Assembly: GCA_029721435.1 (NCBI GenBank)
Contig: CM056580.1
Location: 74,797,367 to 74,861,366 of the forward strand
Direction: 5' to 3'
DNA from: Gymnothorax reevesii
Taxonomy: Eukaryota; Chordata; Actinopteri; Anguilliformes; Muraenidae
DNA: 64,000 bases
Part shown: piece by piece, positions 1 to 13,140 of the stretch
Layout of the letters: each line of letters opens with the position of its first letter
How positions within the stretch are numbered: the first letter of the stretch is position 1
The notes under the pieces: generated by a model
Told to the model about the DNA's origin: nothing
The model's input: only the letters and a program-made list of their open reading frames with translations
Databases searched by the model: none
Program-made: the position numbers and the translations under genes

Positions 1-3000
1 CATAAAGTTAAGGTGAAAAAGTTTTGCTGAGGCTGAATGCGGTGCTCCTTCTCCGTTGGGGCGGTAACTTAGGTTTGCTAACATTGTAATGTACGGACCA
101 TGATCAGAGTAGTGACTTAACATTCAAGACTTTAATAACGATATAATGTCGTAAAAATGATTTCTCTCGTGAAATGTTATTCCAAGTTCTCTTGTTTTAT
201 TGTTCCATTCGTTTGTACATCCATTTGCTGCACTAAAGTCTGGCATCTTGTTTGTCTGTAATTTTTCCTGCTGGTCACCTACAGACGCGCCGCTACTCTG
301 AGCAGAGTCCCTCAGCACCAGATGACGGCTCTATTAATGTATCGCTCCAAGGAACAGGGGGCGCTTGAGGTGGCATCTATAGATCTATGGGTTGTTTACA
401 TCAGCCATGGGTGATGCTACGTCATCATCACGTGTTATCTCGCATAGCACGAGAGGTCACTTTCATTGTTTTTGTTGTATTTAATTGTGCTGCATGAAAA
501 ATGCCTCTTTTTATTGACTGAAACTATCAGCGATGATTTTATGGGTCAAAATGAGACCTTAATATGCCTATTTATGATTCATCAGGCTTTTATTTCATCC
601 TGGAGATCTCAGAATTTTATTCCACTCTCAGAGATGAATGTTTTATTGTACTGTACAAATAATAAATTGTCAGCTCCAAGGCCATACATTCCAATGGGTG
701 GTAATGTTAGCAGTACTGCTTTGAGTACTGAATAACGCCTTTAAATTTTGTCATCAGCAATATCGGCAGTTGGTCAGTGTGCAATAACATGATACAGGCT
801 ACACTCTTGGTTTTTCATCATGTGTTGGCTATGTCTGGGGCTGTTAAAATCCACCACCATCTTCAGCCTTGTTGAATTCCAAGTAACCGTATAGATTTTT
901 CACTCTCGATTAAATTAAAATGGCAGCGCAGCGTACTGCGTTTGGCCCTGCGGCAGAGCAGTTTTCCGGAGAGTTCACCGCACAGGTTGAAAGGGGAGTT
1001 CCTCTGAGGTGGATTGGATCTCTCCCCTCTCTGTTTCCTCCTCCCCCTGCCCTCCATTTTAGAGAAACCCGCGCAGCTCACAGGGCTACGCATAAAGGTC
1101 GCAACACATTACCGCTTACAGGTAAAAACACCCACAGGTCAAAGGTTAAGAGGGATCATTGAGCCCGGGGTGTGCATCTCTAGCAGAGCAGAGCGGAGCA
1201 GTGCATACACAAACACTGCACAGGCTCAGTGCAGGGTACGCTAAATTGGACGTGATGGGGAGGGGGGTGTTGCTTCTGGGTGGTAATGAATACTTTTGTG
1301 GACACTGAGAAGCTATTACAGCCATAGCTGGATATGCACTGCTGGACCAATTCAGGCTGTGTGATGTCGATGTCTTTAGATCTAGAGGGTGTCTGTGTGG
1401 TGAGTTCTTGGAATAAGAAAGAATGTCAATAATTTTTCTAATTAATGTAGCTTTGTTATAATTTAAGAAACAGTTTTCTTGGGCCTCTGCGCAGTGCTAT
1501 TTCTGATTTGTTTTGCTTGATGATGGAACATGGCAGAGTCCCCTCCCTTGTGAGAGCTGGGCTGTTAGTGCAAACCACCCTCTCTCCAAACTGCTGTGGG
1601 CGTTTGGGAGAAGAGAGGTGTCAGTTCTACGATGCCTGACCCAACACCCATCGCTCTCCAGGGCACTGCCATCCCCACAGCCCCACTGGAGTGGAAGGAC
1701 CCTTAATTTAATTTCTCAAAAGGATGGTATTCGGAGACAAATGCAGACTGTGCTACTGTACATTTTTCCAGTAAAAAGCTCCAGCAATGCAAATTTTATT
1801 CAAATGACAGGCAGGGATTGTTAAGCTTATTTTGTATGTTTTCATTGCATGTTTTTCCTCCAAAAAAAAAACCCTAAAAGAAAGGAATTAATGAAGAATC
1901 ATTTTAGCCCATAATTGCTATTCAGACAATTATGTACTTAGTTCCTTCGTACAAATGCATCCAGCATCATTGTTTGCCTCCCCCCCTCCCCAGTCTTTGT
2001 GCATCAAATAGCGACGCAGCGGCAAGTCCGACACCTTTCATTCCGACAGAGGCCGTTTTTGGTCACCGTCAATAAAAGCATAAAAGCATTTACTTTCCAC
2101 GTTTGTCAAATTAACAGCGTACTCCATCTCCCATAGGAACTGCAGTTCATTAACCTCTGAGTGAAGTGGGGCTGGTTTTCAGTCGTTACCATAACCTCTG
2201 TTCCGCTCCAATCTCCATTATAATAAAAGAATTAAATATCCAGTGATTCAAAATAGTAATGCAGGCTCTTCAATCCCTCTGCACTAGCCTGGTCCTGGTA
2301 ATCAGTGAGGACCCTGAATGAATCGTACAGAAAGCCAACAGGAGATGTAATGGCGAGAGTTGTGCAGGACGCAATACATGTACAAATTTGCATGAAATAT
2401 GCAGGGATCGTTCTGTTTTGGTAATAGGACGCCTGTACACACACGCGGTTGCAAAGAGCTCACATTAGCTAGCTTCATAAAGGAAGACCAAACATGCTTT
2501 GTGTTGAGTGATCAGGCCAGAAGTCTTAGTTTTCTAGCATCCTGTCATAGCAGAACTGCAAGTGTACTTGAACATATCTGTTGCCTATTAACTTTGCAGT
2601 GACCAGTAAATTCTTACATGCTCACTCACATGGTGATACATTAGTCTTCTGGAGGTACATTAATGATCACAACTTTGCACGAATCCAGAGGTTAGTGTTG
2701 GCATCACCTCAACCCCTCTGCTGCTAAATCCTCCCGCACACCCTCTCTAAACTCCCACAGGAATCGATTGACCTTGAACTAATTAGGAGTTTAATTACAC
2801 GCCTGTTGATCTCTTTTAATGGCCTTTTAATTGAAGCAGCTCAATTACCAATGCTGAGCCTCCATGTTTAAATGACCTTGAGCCTCACCTTCCTCCTCCG
2901 CCATCTTACTTGTGGCATTCTGAGGTTGTGTAATGCAGCCACCCCCACTGGCTTGTCTTTTCATCGTGCTCCTGTCGAATGTGCCTGCACCTCCTTTGTC

Positions 3001-5184
3001 GCATTTACTGTCACTTTTCACACCTTGAGTTCAGAGTAGTCAGTATGCACTCAGATGGTTTCCTTCTGTTTGTCTGCATTATTGTACTCAAAGGGATGTT
3101 TAGCACCGGCTGACTGACTGCAAAGTCAAAGACATATTTCTCCTTTGATATGAAGACATAAGTTGAATTTTGTACTTCTTACTTGCATCCTTGGGTTTTT
3201 TTTTGCATCTGGAGACCGCTTAGGCTCTTACATTACTTCTGCAGTGGGCTTTCTATATATTCGCATCAGGCTGCACTACATCTTCTATTGACATCATAGG
3301 AGTCACCTCACCAGACCCTGAAATCCTCTCTGCCCCTGGTAAATGTACTTTGTGTTGCTGACCGATGAGGATTTTCACTCGGTGTCTCTTACAGTGCCCT
3401 CAGTAACCTGCGCCAGGCCTGGGGGTCCTGCGGCCTCACCTTTGCTATAAAAGGTCTGGGCTCGTAGGTGTTAATTGCCTAAATGCTTAGAGGCTGCATG
3501 TGGCCGTTGTGCCGGAGGTGCTGGCTCTGTGCCTGCTGGTGTCCCCCCTGCTGTGAGTAGCTCCTGCGTGGGGACATGTCAGCGGTTTGTTTGCTTGTTG
3601 AGCTGATGAAGCCGGGAGTGGGGGGAGGAGAGTGGGCAGCGGCAGTGTTCTAGGATTCCCTCCAAATGAGTCAGTCAGCCCCCAGTCTAACCGACTGTTA
3701 CCTTGGGAACTCAAGCTGGGGGCTTCCCTCGTCCTCCGCCGCTGCGTGGCTAATTCGCCGCTGACTGTGTGAGAGGGAAGCAGGCGACCGGCAGCGGAAG
3801 GCGTGGATGGGAGACTGAATTAGCATTATTGAGTGCTTATGTAAGAGCATGTTCCCTCTGATCCACCGCACTGTGAGTACAGGCCTCAGCCGGTACTGAA
3901 GAAGCTGGCTCACAAGGTCCCACAAAAGTTTTCTGGTGTTTTTGTCTTCATATATAGCCTAATTTCTATGTAATAAAGAATGATTTAGCGCTGCACTGTT
4001 TCTCAAAAAGTTCTTCCTAGTTCTTGGTATGGATATGGTGCTGTAATTGAGCTGTTATATATTAGGCCTCTAAAGAACTTCGAGGCGGAGATGTGTGGTG
4101 CCCCAGGTAGTGCCAGTGGAGGTGGGAGTTGGCTCATTACCTGATCTGTTTGCACTGTTAACCGTGTTCATTACCAGGAGTAAATTAGTTTCTTTTCTGA
4201 AGCCATTAGCCTGGTGCAAGACTTGTTAGGGAGTTAATTTGTAGAACTGATGGGGCACTGGAGCAGATCTGGGGCAACTCCCCCACTGTCTCAGCTCTGT
4301 CCAGCCCACGCCACGTCTCACTCTGCGAGCCAGCTGATCGCCGCTGCTGCTCTCTGCTTCCAGAACCTCGCCCTCGGCTCTACGGGCCCAGAGCTCCCAT
4401 GCTGGCTTTTTATGAGGCAATAGCGGTCCATTCCCCTGCTTGTTATCTTTTGAAATATATTTGAATGGGGCTACAAATAAGCTCACAGAATTTCTTTTGG
4501 GCATAGCAGTTTGTGTTTGAGAATAAAACCCACAAACTGGGAGTGCTTGGTTGTTATTGGCATATCCTAAGCGAGCTCCAAAAGGAGAGCTCGAACCTAG
4601 CCAGGGTGCTGCCGTTTTTTCATCTTTAAACATAATGATCATAGATTTACATATTTTTCAAACATCAAGTTAAACACGTGATTGAATGTACTTGTTAATG
4701 GAATACCTCAAAGAATTGCATGTTGGTCTAGTTTGGTGGTTTGGGTCTGGTTTAAAAAATGCTGTTTTATTTGAATAAGGATAGCTCTTGATTTAGATCT
4801 CCACTAAATTCTGGAGCTTTCTGTCCCTGTCACTCTGGTCATAATTATATGCTTAGACATCTGTAGTTATTTGGTTTGTGTAGAATCACATTAAATGTTT
4901 TCCATAGTTACTGAAAATGGTTCTCTGAAAAATGCATAGAGTTTATGGCCGGACTTTCTAGGAATTTGCTGTGCTCCTCTGTGAGACCCAAAAATATTAT
5001 CTTTCGCAAGCAATGATGTATTCAAAAATTGTTTGCATTCAGTCCTCTCACAAGATACAGTCCTGTTGGTATAATCCTGTTGTAACCTCATGTTGTTTAT
5101 AAGTTCTCAGAGACCTTGTTTCAGAATTCTCTGTATATTTTTCTTGAACCTGTGTTGACCCCTGTGCTAAAACAAAGTGCAATT
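1..5184. other. Presumed PEBP4 intron, first part; no gene recognised
   Basis: No exon or named repeat was recognised in this 5.2 kb. Short reading frames here lack domain resemblance. By position it is read as intron upstream of the PEBP4 exon at 21254, on the assumption that earlier PEBP4 exons lie before the window. AT-rich homeodomain-type motifs (TAATTA, TTAATT) cluster at about 2775-2850 and could mark conserved non-coding sequence, but no alignment was possible. Confidence 0.4.
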
Positions 5185-5186
5185 AT

Positions 5187-5640
5187 ACACTGCCCTGCCA
5201 AAAAAAGTCACTAAGGATTTAACTAAGCAAATAGGTAAGAGCCTTCCATTGGATAATTACTGGAGTGATTAATATATTTCAGCTGGCAACAAGTTGTTTA
5301 ACCCAAACTGATCCAGTGACTAGCTTCTCATTTTATAAACAACTATGTCAGAAGACATATCTTGTGGTTGTGGTAGAGATATTACTCTGTTTCAGAAGGG
5401 TCAAATTGTTAGCCTGCGTCAAACAAAGAATACAATTTAAGGAGATTAATGAAGCTACAAAAATTAAGTTAAGAACTGTCCAACTCTTTATTAAAACTTG
5501 GATGGATAGTGTTGAATTTTCATCTTCGAGGAAGAAATGTGGTTGGAAAAAAATCTTGAATGATCATGATTGGAGATTATTTAAATATTTGAAGAAATCA
5601 AATCGTGAAAGATCAACAGACATGAAGACATGAAGATCCC
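5187..5640 (+). pseudogene. Decayed 5' part of a Tc1-type DNA transposon with N-terminal transposase remnant
   Basis: The copy begins at a TA followed by CACTGCCCTGCCAAAAAAAG, which resembles the terminal repeat of a widespread fish Tc1 family. A remnant reading frame (5265-5633, 122 residues) keeps the paired-like helix-turn-helix and linker of Tc1 transposases: a KEINEATKIKLRTVQ segment, then SSSRKKCGWKKILND. The catalytic DDE domain is missing, and sequence after about 5640 no longer resembles the family. No matching 3' terminal repeat was found, so the copy is truncated and cannot move itself. The family assignment rests on remembered teleost Tc1 sequences, not on a database search. Confidence 0.72.
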
Positions 5641-6670
5641 AAGACATGACAAACTACACCAGGCGTGGATTGGGAGGACATCTCTACCTGTCGTTACGCA
5701 TGATAAATACAGCATGTTTCCTAATCGCAACATTGTCGTGCGGCATATCCACTTTATGTGAAGAAACGTGAAGAAAGCTCATGTTGACCATTTTACTTCA
5801 ACCGAACACAATTCAAGCACAAAGCAAGTAAATAAGCATGTGGCAAAACATAGGATGAAATCATATCAGCACAGAGTTGCAAGAATTTCTCCTGAATTTG
5901 TGCTACGCATACAAACGATATCTCAAATGAAAGAGGAATGTCCACAGAATCCAACAATATATTCCCTGTAATTTTAAACCGACACCACACTCAGAACAGC
6001 AGGCATACACTTTACATTCTACAGAGGTGAGCAAAGAATATTAGAATACCTTTGCTGACTTCATTTTCAAAGTAGCCCTTCAGTGATCTGACAGTTCTTG
6101 ATATTTTCTTCATGATAACAGGCCTTGATATTGGTCATGATTATTCAGATTATTAATCAAGCAATTTCAAACAGGTAGAGCTTGAAAGCAATTATGCGTT
6201 TGAGGATCAGAGGCTGATGGCATGTCATTCAAAATCCAGTACCACTTGCATTACCGGGGAGGGGGGTGTTTGACTTTTGGAAATTAATGAAAAAAGTAAA
6301 TTCTGCTTACAGTGTTGTTGCATGCACAACAGAGGCCTGGCATACGGTGGCTGTATGGGTACTGTAGTTTACTCTGTGTCATTAGATGGAGTCATGCCTC
6401 CTTGTGCCTATTGCATAGCCAGGTGATGCATTCAAATGAATACAGAAAAACCGCTCCCAATGATAGATTGTGAGTGAAGTTCTCATATTCCTTATGTGTA
6501 TTGCTTACAATAGAAAATCGGGTTCTACAAATGCGACATGGTCTTTTAAATTCAGTCTTCGCTTTCAGAAACGTTGATTAATCTGTGATGCAAAATCTCA
6601 TGCAGGCGTATATGTATAATTGTCCTCATAGTTGATTATGGCTTGAAACCTTTTGTAAAACCATTGCACC
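5641..6670. other. Intronic sequence without a recognised feature
   Basis: This is AT-rich sequence after the Tc1 remnant. A short open frame at 5768-5971 may be further decayed transposon, but I could not match it to the transposase C-terminus. Confidence 0.3.
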
Positions 6671-6773
6671 GAATGACTGGCACTGGTGGTTTGACCTGAA
6701 GCAGTGTGAAAGGTGCTCATGATGAATGACTGGCACCGATGGTTTGTCCTGAAGCAGTGTGAAAGGTGCTCAT
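6671..6773 (+). repeat. Two-copy direct repeat, 50-bp unit
   Basis: Copies at 6671-6720 and 6724-6773 match at 47 of 50 positions and are separated by the triplet gat. Each unit starts GAATGACTGGCAC and ends AAGGTGCTCAT. The near identity suggests a fairly recent local duplication inside the presumed intron. Confidence 0.9.
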
Positions 6774-7380
6774 GAATTTGATTCGGCTGACAAGAATCTG
6801 GCAAAACATGAAGCAGGTGGAGTTAATAACGAGTCTTTGCATCAATACGTATTTTTTTTCTTCTATATTGACTGAAAGCCTTGTACTGACAAACTTCAAG
6901 GCTATGCATCCATGTTTACAGGAAGTGCTCTCATAGTCAGAATTTAAAACCCAGAAATAAGATTGGCTTCTGATGCAAAGGTTGCAGTTGGAGGTTTTTG
7001 TTCCATTTTCATTGTAAGCATCCCTCCCTGTGCCATATTTTGCATTTCCTAACTGCATGAAGTTTCCTTCTCCAGCACCATGATGGCGGACAGGAGCCCT
7101 TTCTGGCTCTCTGTGTCATATATGGACATTTAGGGCTGATGCCCGAGGAGTCACTGTATGACATAAAATAAGTCAAATCACATCTTTAATGGAAGTCACA
7201 GACATCCCTATGGACATCAATACAAAGCGGCTATTGTCTGTACTTGACAACAATGGTAAACATGGCCAGAAAGTATACTAGCCGAGGAGTGTGCCCAGAA
7301 TCATCTTATAACAGAGCTATAGCACTAACCTGTGCACCAGCAACCATCCCAGATGCTCCTACTGAACAAATAAACCTTAC

Positions 7381-7585
7381 GCCCATCCCAGTATCAGCTC
7401 ATTGTGATAAATTTATGAAATGATGGTTCCATTTCCTCAACCCTGATCTCAGATCAATATAGAAATGAAATTGCGATTCACTTTCCCAAATCCTGATCTC
7501 GGATCAATCAAATCCTTCTCCTCAAACCCAGTCCTAGGTCAATGTAATAAATTAATGAAATTGCACTTCCCTTTCTCATATCCCA
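7381..7585 (+). repeat. Degenerate short tandem repeat, about three copies
   Basis: A motif of the form CCTGATCTCRGATCAAT, followed by AAATGAAATTGC and a TTCCC-rich end, recurs with substitutions at about 7441, 7493 and 7528. Units are roughly 50-70 bp and unequal in length. No coding sense was seen. Confidence 0.5.
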
Positions 7586-7599
7586 TTTAGCAAAGGCAT

Positions 7600-10500
7600 C
7601 AAATAACAACACCAAAGGTCCCCTTTTTCGTCATACGTTGCTGTTTGGGCAGGGCTTCACTAGGGCATAACTATATGACCAGCCGGGATGAGAGAATGAT
7701 GTGGACTGACAGTATGTACTCCTGAAGGGAACAGAAACCTTTTATGCAGTTTGCCACGCAAAATGGGAGAAAAGAGAAATGCTGGACTTCATATTGATTA
7801 AAAAATATACAAAAAGCATAAAAAATTGATCTCTCTGAGGAGTGCCAATCTCTCAAAAGACGACAGAAAGGGATTTGCGCATTAAAATTTCAGGTTCATA
7901 AATGTCAATAGAGGATGCAAAAAAAGCACATTACAGGGGAGTGCATAAATTTTAAGTCATCAGTTGAAAAAAAACGGAGTTATTCGCGTATTATGTTTTT
8001 ATATGCACCATTGCCAGAATTAGCGCTTTTACATATTTACGTTTTAATGGTGAACAAGTTTGCTTGCGAATATTTGGATGCAAGTCAATTCTCCAACCAA
8101 TCAGCTGAGTGGTGATTGTTAGATCATGATTTAATATTTGGCTATCAGCAAGTAATGGAACTCTCTTAAATGGACAGTTAGAAAACTTCGAGCAGGGCTA
8201 CAGTTCTCTCTTACTCCCGGATGAATGAAGGAGCGGTACACAGAGAAGAGGAGAGGAGAGAAGGCTGGCATCGCTTTGGTAGCGTGGGGGAGGGGATAGC
8301 AGCAGTAGTGAAAGTCCAGCGGCAGAAATAGAGCCGTGAACGCCATCTGTCATGCTCCCTCTCCTCGTCTGTTCCCGACTGCCGGCGAAACCTTGCCGAT
8401 CCGTGCCCTCTACATGGGCCCAAGAGGACGTGGGTGCTCACTGTCGTAGGTGTGGGTGTGCGGGGGGGGGGGGGAGGGAGGGGAGGAGGAGGGACAGGGT
8501 GCCTGAGTAAGTCCTGCTGACAAAGGGAAGCACTCACCCACACATACATACACAAGGAGAGAAGTGGGTGGGCATCCGGGCATCCCTGATAAACCTCCCC
8601 CCTCCTTAACAGCCCACCCACCCACCCTGCGAGCGAGACAGCCTCCCACCAGGTGAGTCCTGATGGAGAATTCCACTGCATGGGCTTTTTCCATGCTTAA
8701 CACTGGAGACGCAAAGGTACCTCAAATGATGAATGTGACTTTATGAAACAGGGTAAAGAATGTACTGACTTTTCATTATCTCTGGTAAACTGTGGCTTGA
8801 CAGATATTGCTAAAACTGGCTCAACGCATTGTCATCTAAGCTCAATAATTTTAAATGGCGTTAAATATATTGAGCTCTTTCCAACATTTAGCTCTGCAGT
8901 GGAGTCCAGACCTTAGTCATTATGTGACATCAGTGTTTATTTGTTCTATATCTGCCTCTGTCCAGGAACTGAAAGAATAACATCTTCCCGTTTATGGTGC
9001 CAGAAATCCTTTACGGCCAGCCCTGGGCATATTTTGCCTATGAAACGAATTGGAAAACGCTGCGGCTTGAGAACAGAGGAGTGCATGAGGAGTGATAATG
9101 AGTGAGGTGGACCCCTGGTCTCCTGTCTTATTACATGTATATGTATATATAAAATATAAATACCACCTTGCAGTAATTATTGCAGAACTCTTCACCTATT
9201 GTTTATTATTGCATTTATGATTTATTCCCTTGCTAAGTTGCCTTATGTGCTCATATTGTCCTGGTAATTGCTGAGGCTTTAGACATGTAGTTATTAATGA
9301 ACCCTCCTGTAATTTCACGCTCCAGCCACAGAGGGGTCGTGACACTGCTGAACCTGCTCTGAGGACAGCTCAATTCAGCAGTGCTGACTCAGGGCTCGCC
9401 CGCTCATCCACTCAAATAAGTAAGACATGCCACTCCATGTAAACTGAGGGAAGGGTTATTATTCAGTTATGGAGAACATTACCTAGAACACCCAGCTGTG
9501 TGCATATGGCTAGCATTAGATGACTTTCTTGAGTCAGCCAGTATTTGGTTTCAAGTGGTCAAATCTCACTTATTTTCTCAAGCCCCACAGATGGATTGTC
9601 TATGAATTTCAAGCTGTTGAAATGCTACTTGGTATGAATGTAATATAGTCTTTTTTGTACACTGTAAACCCAGACAGTGTTGCAAACTCAAATGTTTTAT
9701 GCAAACCTAGTTCGTCAAAAAAATTATGTTGGCCAACTTAATTGCATTGTGTGGACGGCGCTTAAAGAACATGAGGTAAAAGTTATTCCTACCATGTTTT
9801 TAATTGCTGTGAACACAAGATCACCAAGTTGGCTTACACAATTTCTTGAGGTCATCAGTTTCCACAACACATTCAAATGTACCACACTATCTGGGTTCAC
9901 AGAGTTGGTGTAAAATCTGGAAGCATTCCCACAGAGGTCATTGACCATATTTAAGTTTGTCATAAGTGCATTTTTGAAGGAGTATGATTTGAACTCAATG
10001 TTAATACAGCTTTGCTTGTCAGCTATTACCATAAGTTTATCTACTTTCTGCATGAACTCAAGTTGCGTGACTATCCTTTTCATGACTTTTTGACAGCATG
10101 TTTCCAGAATGACTCCCTTAATATGGCTGGGCCCAGATTGTTTTAATTGTATGGTGTGTAAACTCCGTTTCAGAGCTGCGGAATCTCTTTTGTTTCCTGA
10201 GTGAAGTGCTCTGATAGCTTAGATAAACACTCAGTTGTTCAATTTGAATGACTCACTCTTGACAGAGGGAGAAAAAATGAATAACAATGGCTGTTTTGTT
10301 AATAGGCCTAATTCACATTTTCAGTTTGATATGGTGTCTATCTTTTGTTTTTTCAGAATCGTACCAACTGAGTACAAGTTGTGTTTTGATTTTCACTTGA
10401 TAAAAATGCCTGTAGCGTTCTGTGAACTCAGCTTGGCTTCGTGTTTTTCACTTGTGAATTCTGAAATCCTGTTCTCCCCCCTCACAGTTCAGACAACACT

Positions 10501-12600
10501 CAAAAGAAGACAATGTTTCTTGAACAGAAAACTGGTTGTGCGTATAGTGCGTTTTCTTTGCTGTTGTGTCTTTTAATCACAGCAATTCAGCTTTCAAAAA
10601 GACTGTAATCCTGAAGACTTTTAGTATCCCGCACTGTTAAGAGTGTTTTAGTCAGGAATTACTACCTGCAGTTCTAAAACGCATAAAGCTGGGGCTTTTT
10701 CTGCAAAAGGCTTCCTCAAAGCCCTTGATCCGTACCTCGGCTTTTCCTGTTTTCTGCAATATGCTCTATCGCCCTTAAATACTGTGTTGTGCACATAGCA
10801 AACATAGCTTACGACATGTAAGCCATGGTTCAAGTCCAGCCACAGGCAGTAGATACTTGTGCTTTTTTGCAGAGGTGTAACAAGCTGACTTTTTTGAAAC
10901 ATGGTCTGGCTTGGAAATTACTGCCCTAAAAACCATACACCATTCTGTGGCAGAAAGAGAGGGGAAAAACTTCTATTTTTTTCACAAACCCTGTCCATTC
11001 ATCTGCATGCTGAGAATTGGGATTTGGGAAAAGTTGGCCGTTCCCCTGGGGTGCTGGGTCTGGGATTAATTGAGGCGTGGGCTACCTGTCTGACCTCCTC
11101 TTTTTGCACTGCGTCCCTGCCACACCCACGCCCCTCAGCTCCCGGGATTTGCAGGTCCACTTTTTGAAAATGTGGTGTAAATAAGTGTGAATTCCCCAAG
11201 ATGAGCAGTACTTGCTCCTTTCCCCATGGGTCACTCTGCCAAACTGCTGTCTCCAACTCTCTGGAGAGTTTTTCTCAAAAGATTATTCTGATGTAAATTT
11301 CCCCGCTGGTGCTAGCATGGAAGGATTAATTGGAGAGTAGCATTATGTTGCTGTGAGCAAGTTCAGGAACTTTGGTTCAGACTCGGGACTTGGTATAAAC
11401 ATTTTGTCTGTCACGTTTGGGTAAAATAAACAATGAAGAACAAGAGTCTTGTATATAGAAACAGCGACTGGCGTCTGATGTCATAATCAACTGTTAATTA
11501 TTTTATGGCCCAAGTTCCTCATCCTTCCTGTGGCAGGTGGTGTTGTTAACAAGCCCCATTGAATAAATGAAGTGAAAGGCCACAGACTAAGTCTTCAAAA
11601 GGCTTAGACAGATCAATAGAAGCCATCGCTGTGGGGAAACTGTGACTTTAGCTCTGAAATGTTGACTACCTGTTGCTATGGCAATGAGCTAGGATTCAGT
11701 AGGCTGTGTAAATCTATTTACTTATTCTAAATAAAGCATTCCCTCAGCTCGCAGCAGCTTGGGCAACAGTTATTCACATTCACCACTCTTACATATCAGC
11801 TCCTGTAGCTTCACTATCACAAATAGAGAAATGAAGGAAATAAGAACTCATGCAAGAAATCTTTTTTTTTTTTTTTTTTTTGAGTGATTGAACTCTTACA
11901 ATCATTTATTATTTGTGTTTGCTGTCCTGATTGATATGCTGTGTGTTGCTTTAATTGAGGGAACATTCTGGAAACCTGGTCGTACATGAAAGCGAGTAAC
12001 TTAAAAAAGCAAATTATTGTTACTGGTTTTGTAATCTTCGAGATCCAGTTATTTTGTGCAAAATATGTATTGGAGAATGCAAAAAAAAAAAAAGGAAGAT
12101 TTTGTATTTGGAAAAGTCACTAGACTAGTTTTGTAGTTACCTTCTCATTATTTTTTTTTGGTTTAGGTTGCACTTTAAAGTTCAACAAAAATGCATGCAT
12201 TTGAAGCTAAATTGATTGCAATCTCTAAAACAAGATTTATGGTTCGGATCTTGTTTGTTTTCATCTTGTAACAGTGAATAGCTTTACATCATGTGTTGAA
12301 AGCTGCTGAATTTAAATCTGATGATTTTAAGAAATTATGCTATTTGAGAGTAATGAGTACGGTTTTATCAGTAATATTTAGAGGAGATGGTCACTGTCTT
12401 GCCGTGTCTTTTAATTGAACCATGAATGCATTTAGTGGCTTTCACTAATTAGTTCCTTCCCAATAGTTGAAAAATTGCAAAAATGGCAAATGGCGGTGGC
12501 TGGAGTAAAAGTTTGGATAAGTGCTTTTCTTTCTGAACCTGCATTTCGCAGGCTTACTAATCCCCCGCCACCCCAAGGCTAGGTTGCTGTACTATTGATT
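7600..12600. other. Presumed PEBP4 intron, low-complexity tracts only
   Basis: No exon was recognised. It contains a G-rich stretch at 8462-8505 (13 G then GGGAGG units), a T20 run at 11862-11881, and around 9660-9760 an AT-rich segment like a common fish non-autonomous repeat that I could not delimit. The proline-rich frames read on the minus strand at 8211-8703 are a by-product of the G-rich tract. Confidence 0.35.
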
Positions 12601-12617
12601 TCAGCCATGTTCATCTG

Positions 12618-12660
12618 TGTGTGTGTGTGTGTGTGTGGGCATGCATACATGCATGCATAC
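12618..12660 (+). repeat. GT microsatellite followed by GCATGCATAC repeats
   Basis: An (GT)n run of about 10 units is followed by imperfect copies of a CATGCATAC-type motif. This is a simple-sequence locus. Confidence 0.85.
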
Positions 12661-12719
12661 GTTCATCCAAATCCATTACTCTGAAACTATATGCAGCAGA
12701 CTTACCATTTTACTCTGAC

Positions 12720-13140
12720 CGTATCACCTTTTACGGAGTCATCATATTGGTTACCTTTTTTGTGACCTCTGCCCTTTGACCTTTTTTGCAAAGACCTCTA
12801 TCACCGTTTTTGTTTCTGGGGCAAATCTCCTACTCTGGCAGTGGCCTTTGAGAATTGCTTATGTAGTTTGACCTTATCCTTTGGTTGTGCCTGTTGAATG
12901 TTTTGTTGGCCTATGACCTTCAACCTTTTTCCTGTGACCTTGACCTTTTTGTGCAATTTCCAACTTGTATGAAAATCAACTGATCTTTTAATGTTGCAAG
13001 TCAATACTAAATAAGTTTAGGTCAAGTAGACCAATGCAAGTGTTAAAATTGACCTCTGCCAGAGATTTTATGTGACCTTGTGACTTTTACCTTGGTTCCG
13101 TTTCCAGAGTTTCATATCTCCAAATCTACTTAGAGGCCTT
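12720..13140 (+). repeat. TGACCTTTGACCT-rich interspersed repeat remnant
   Basis: TGACCT recurs repeatedly here (for example CTTTGACCTTTTTT near 12775, TGTGACCTTGACCTTTTT near 12935, TTATGTGACCTTGTGAC near 13070). Clusters of TGACCTTTGACC are common in teleost interspersed repeats and coincide with nuclear-receptor half-sites (AGGTCA on the other strand). Boundaries are uncertain. Confidence 0.5.

Noticed and set aside
2930..3112. Frame containing P-H-W-L-V near 2945, resembling the RHWLV motif of a missing PEBP4 exon
   Set aside because: The flanking residues do not match PEBP4, no acceptor or donor fits, and upstream in-frame sequence has a stop.
7330..7420. I-P-D-A-P-T-E-Q stretch resembling the PEBP DPDAP motif
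   Set aside because: It lacks the preceding V-D and the hydrophobic strand, has no phase-compatible splice sites, and lies inside degenerate repeat sequence.
8211..8703. Two long proline-rich minus-strand frames (97 and 156 codons)
   Set aside because: They follow a G-rich low-complexity tract and show no domain or splice context; they are composition artefacts.
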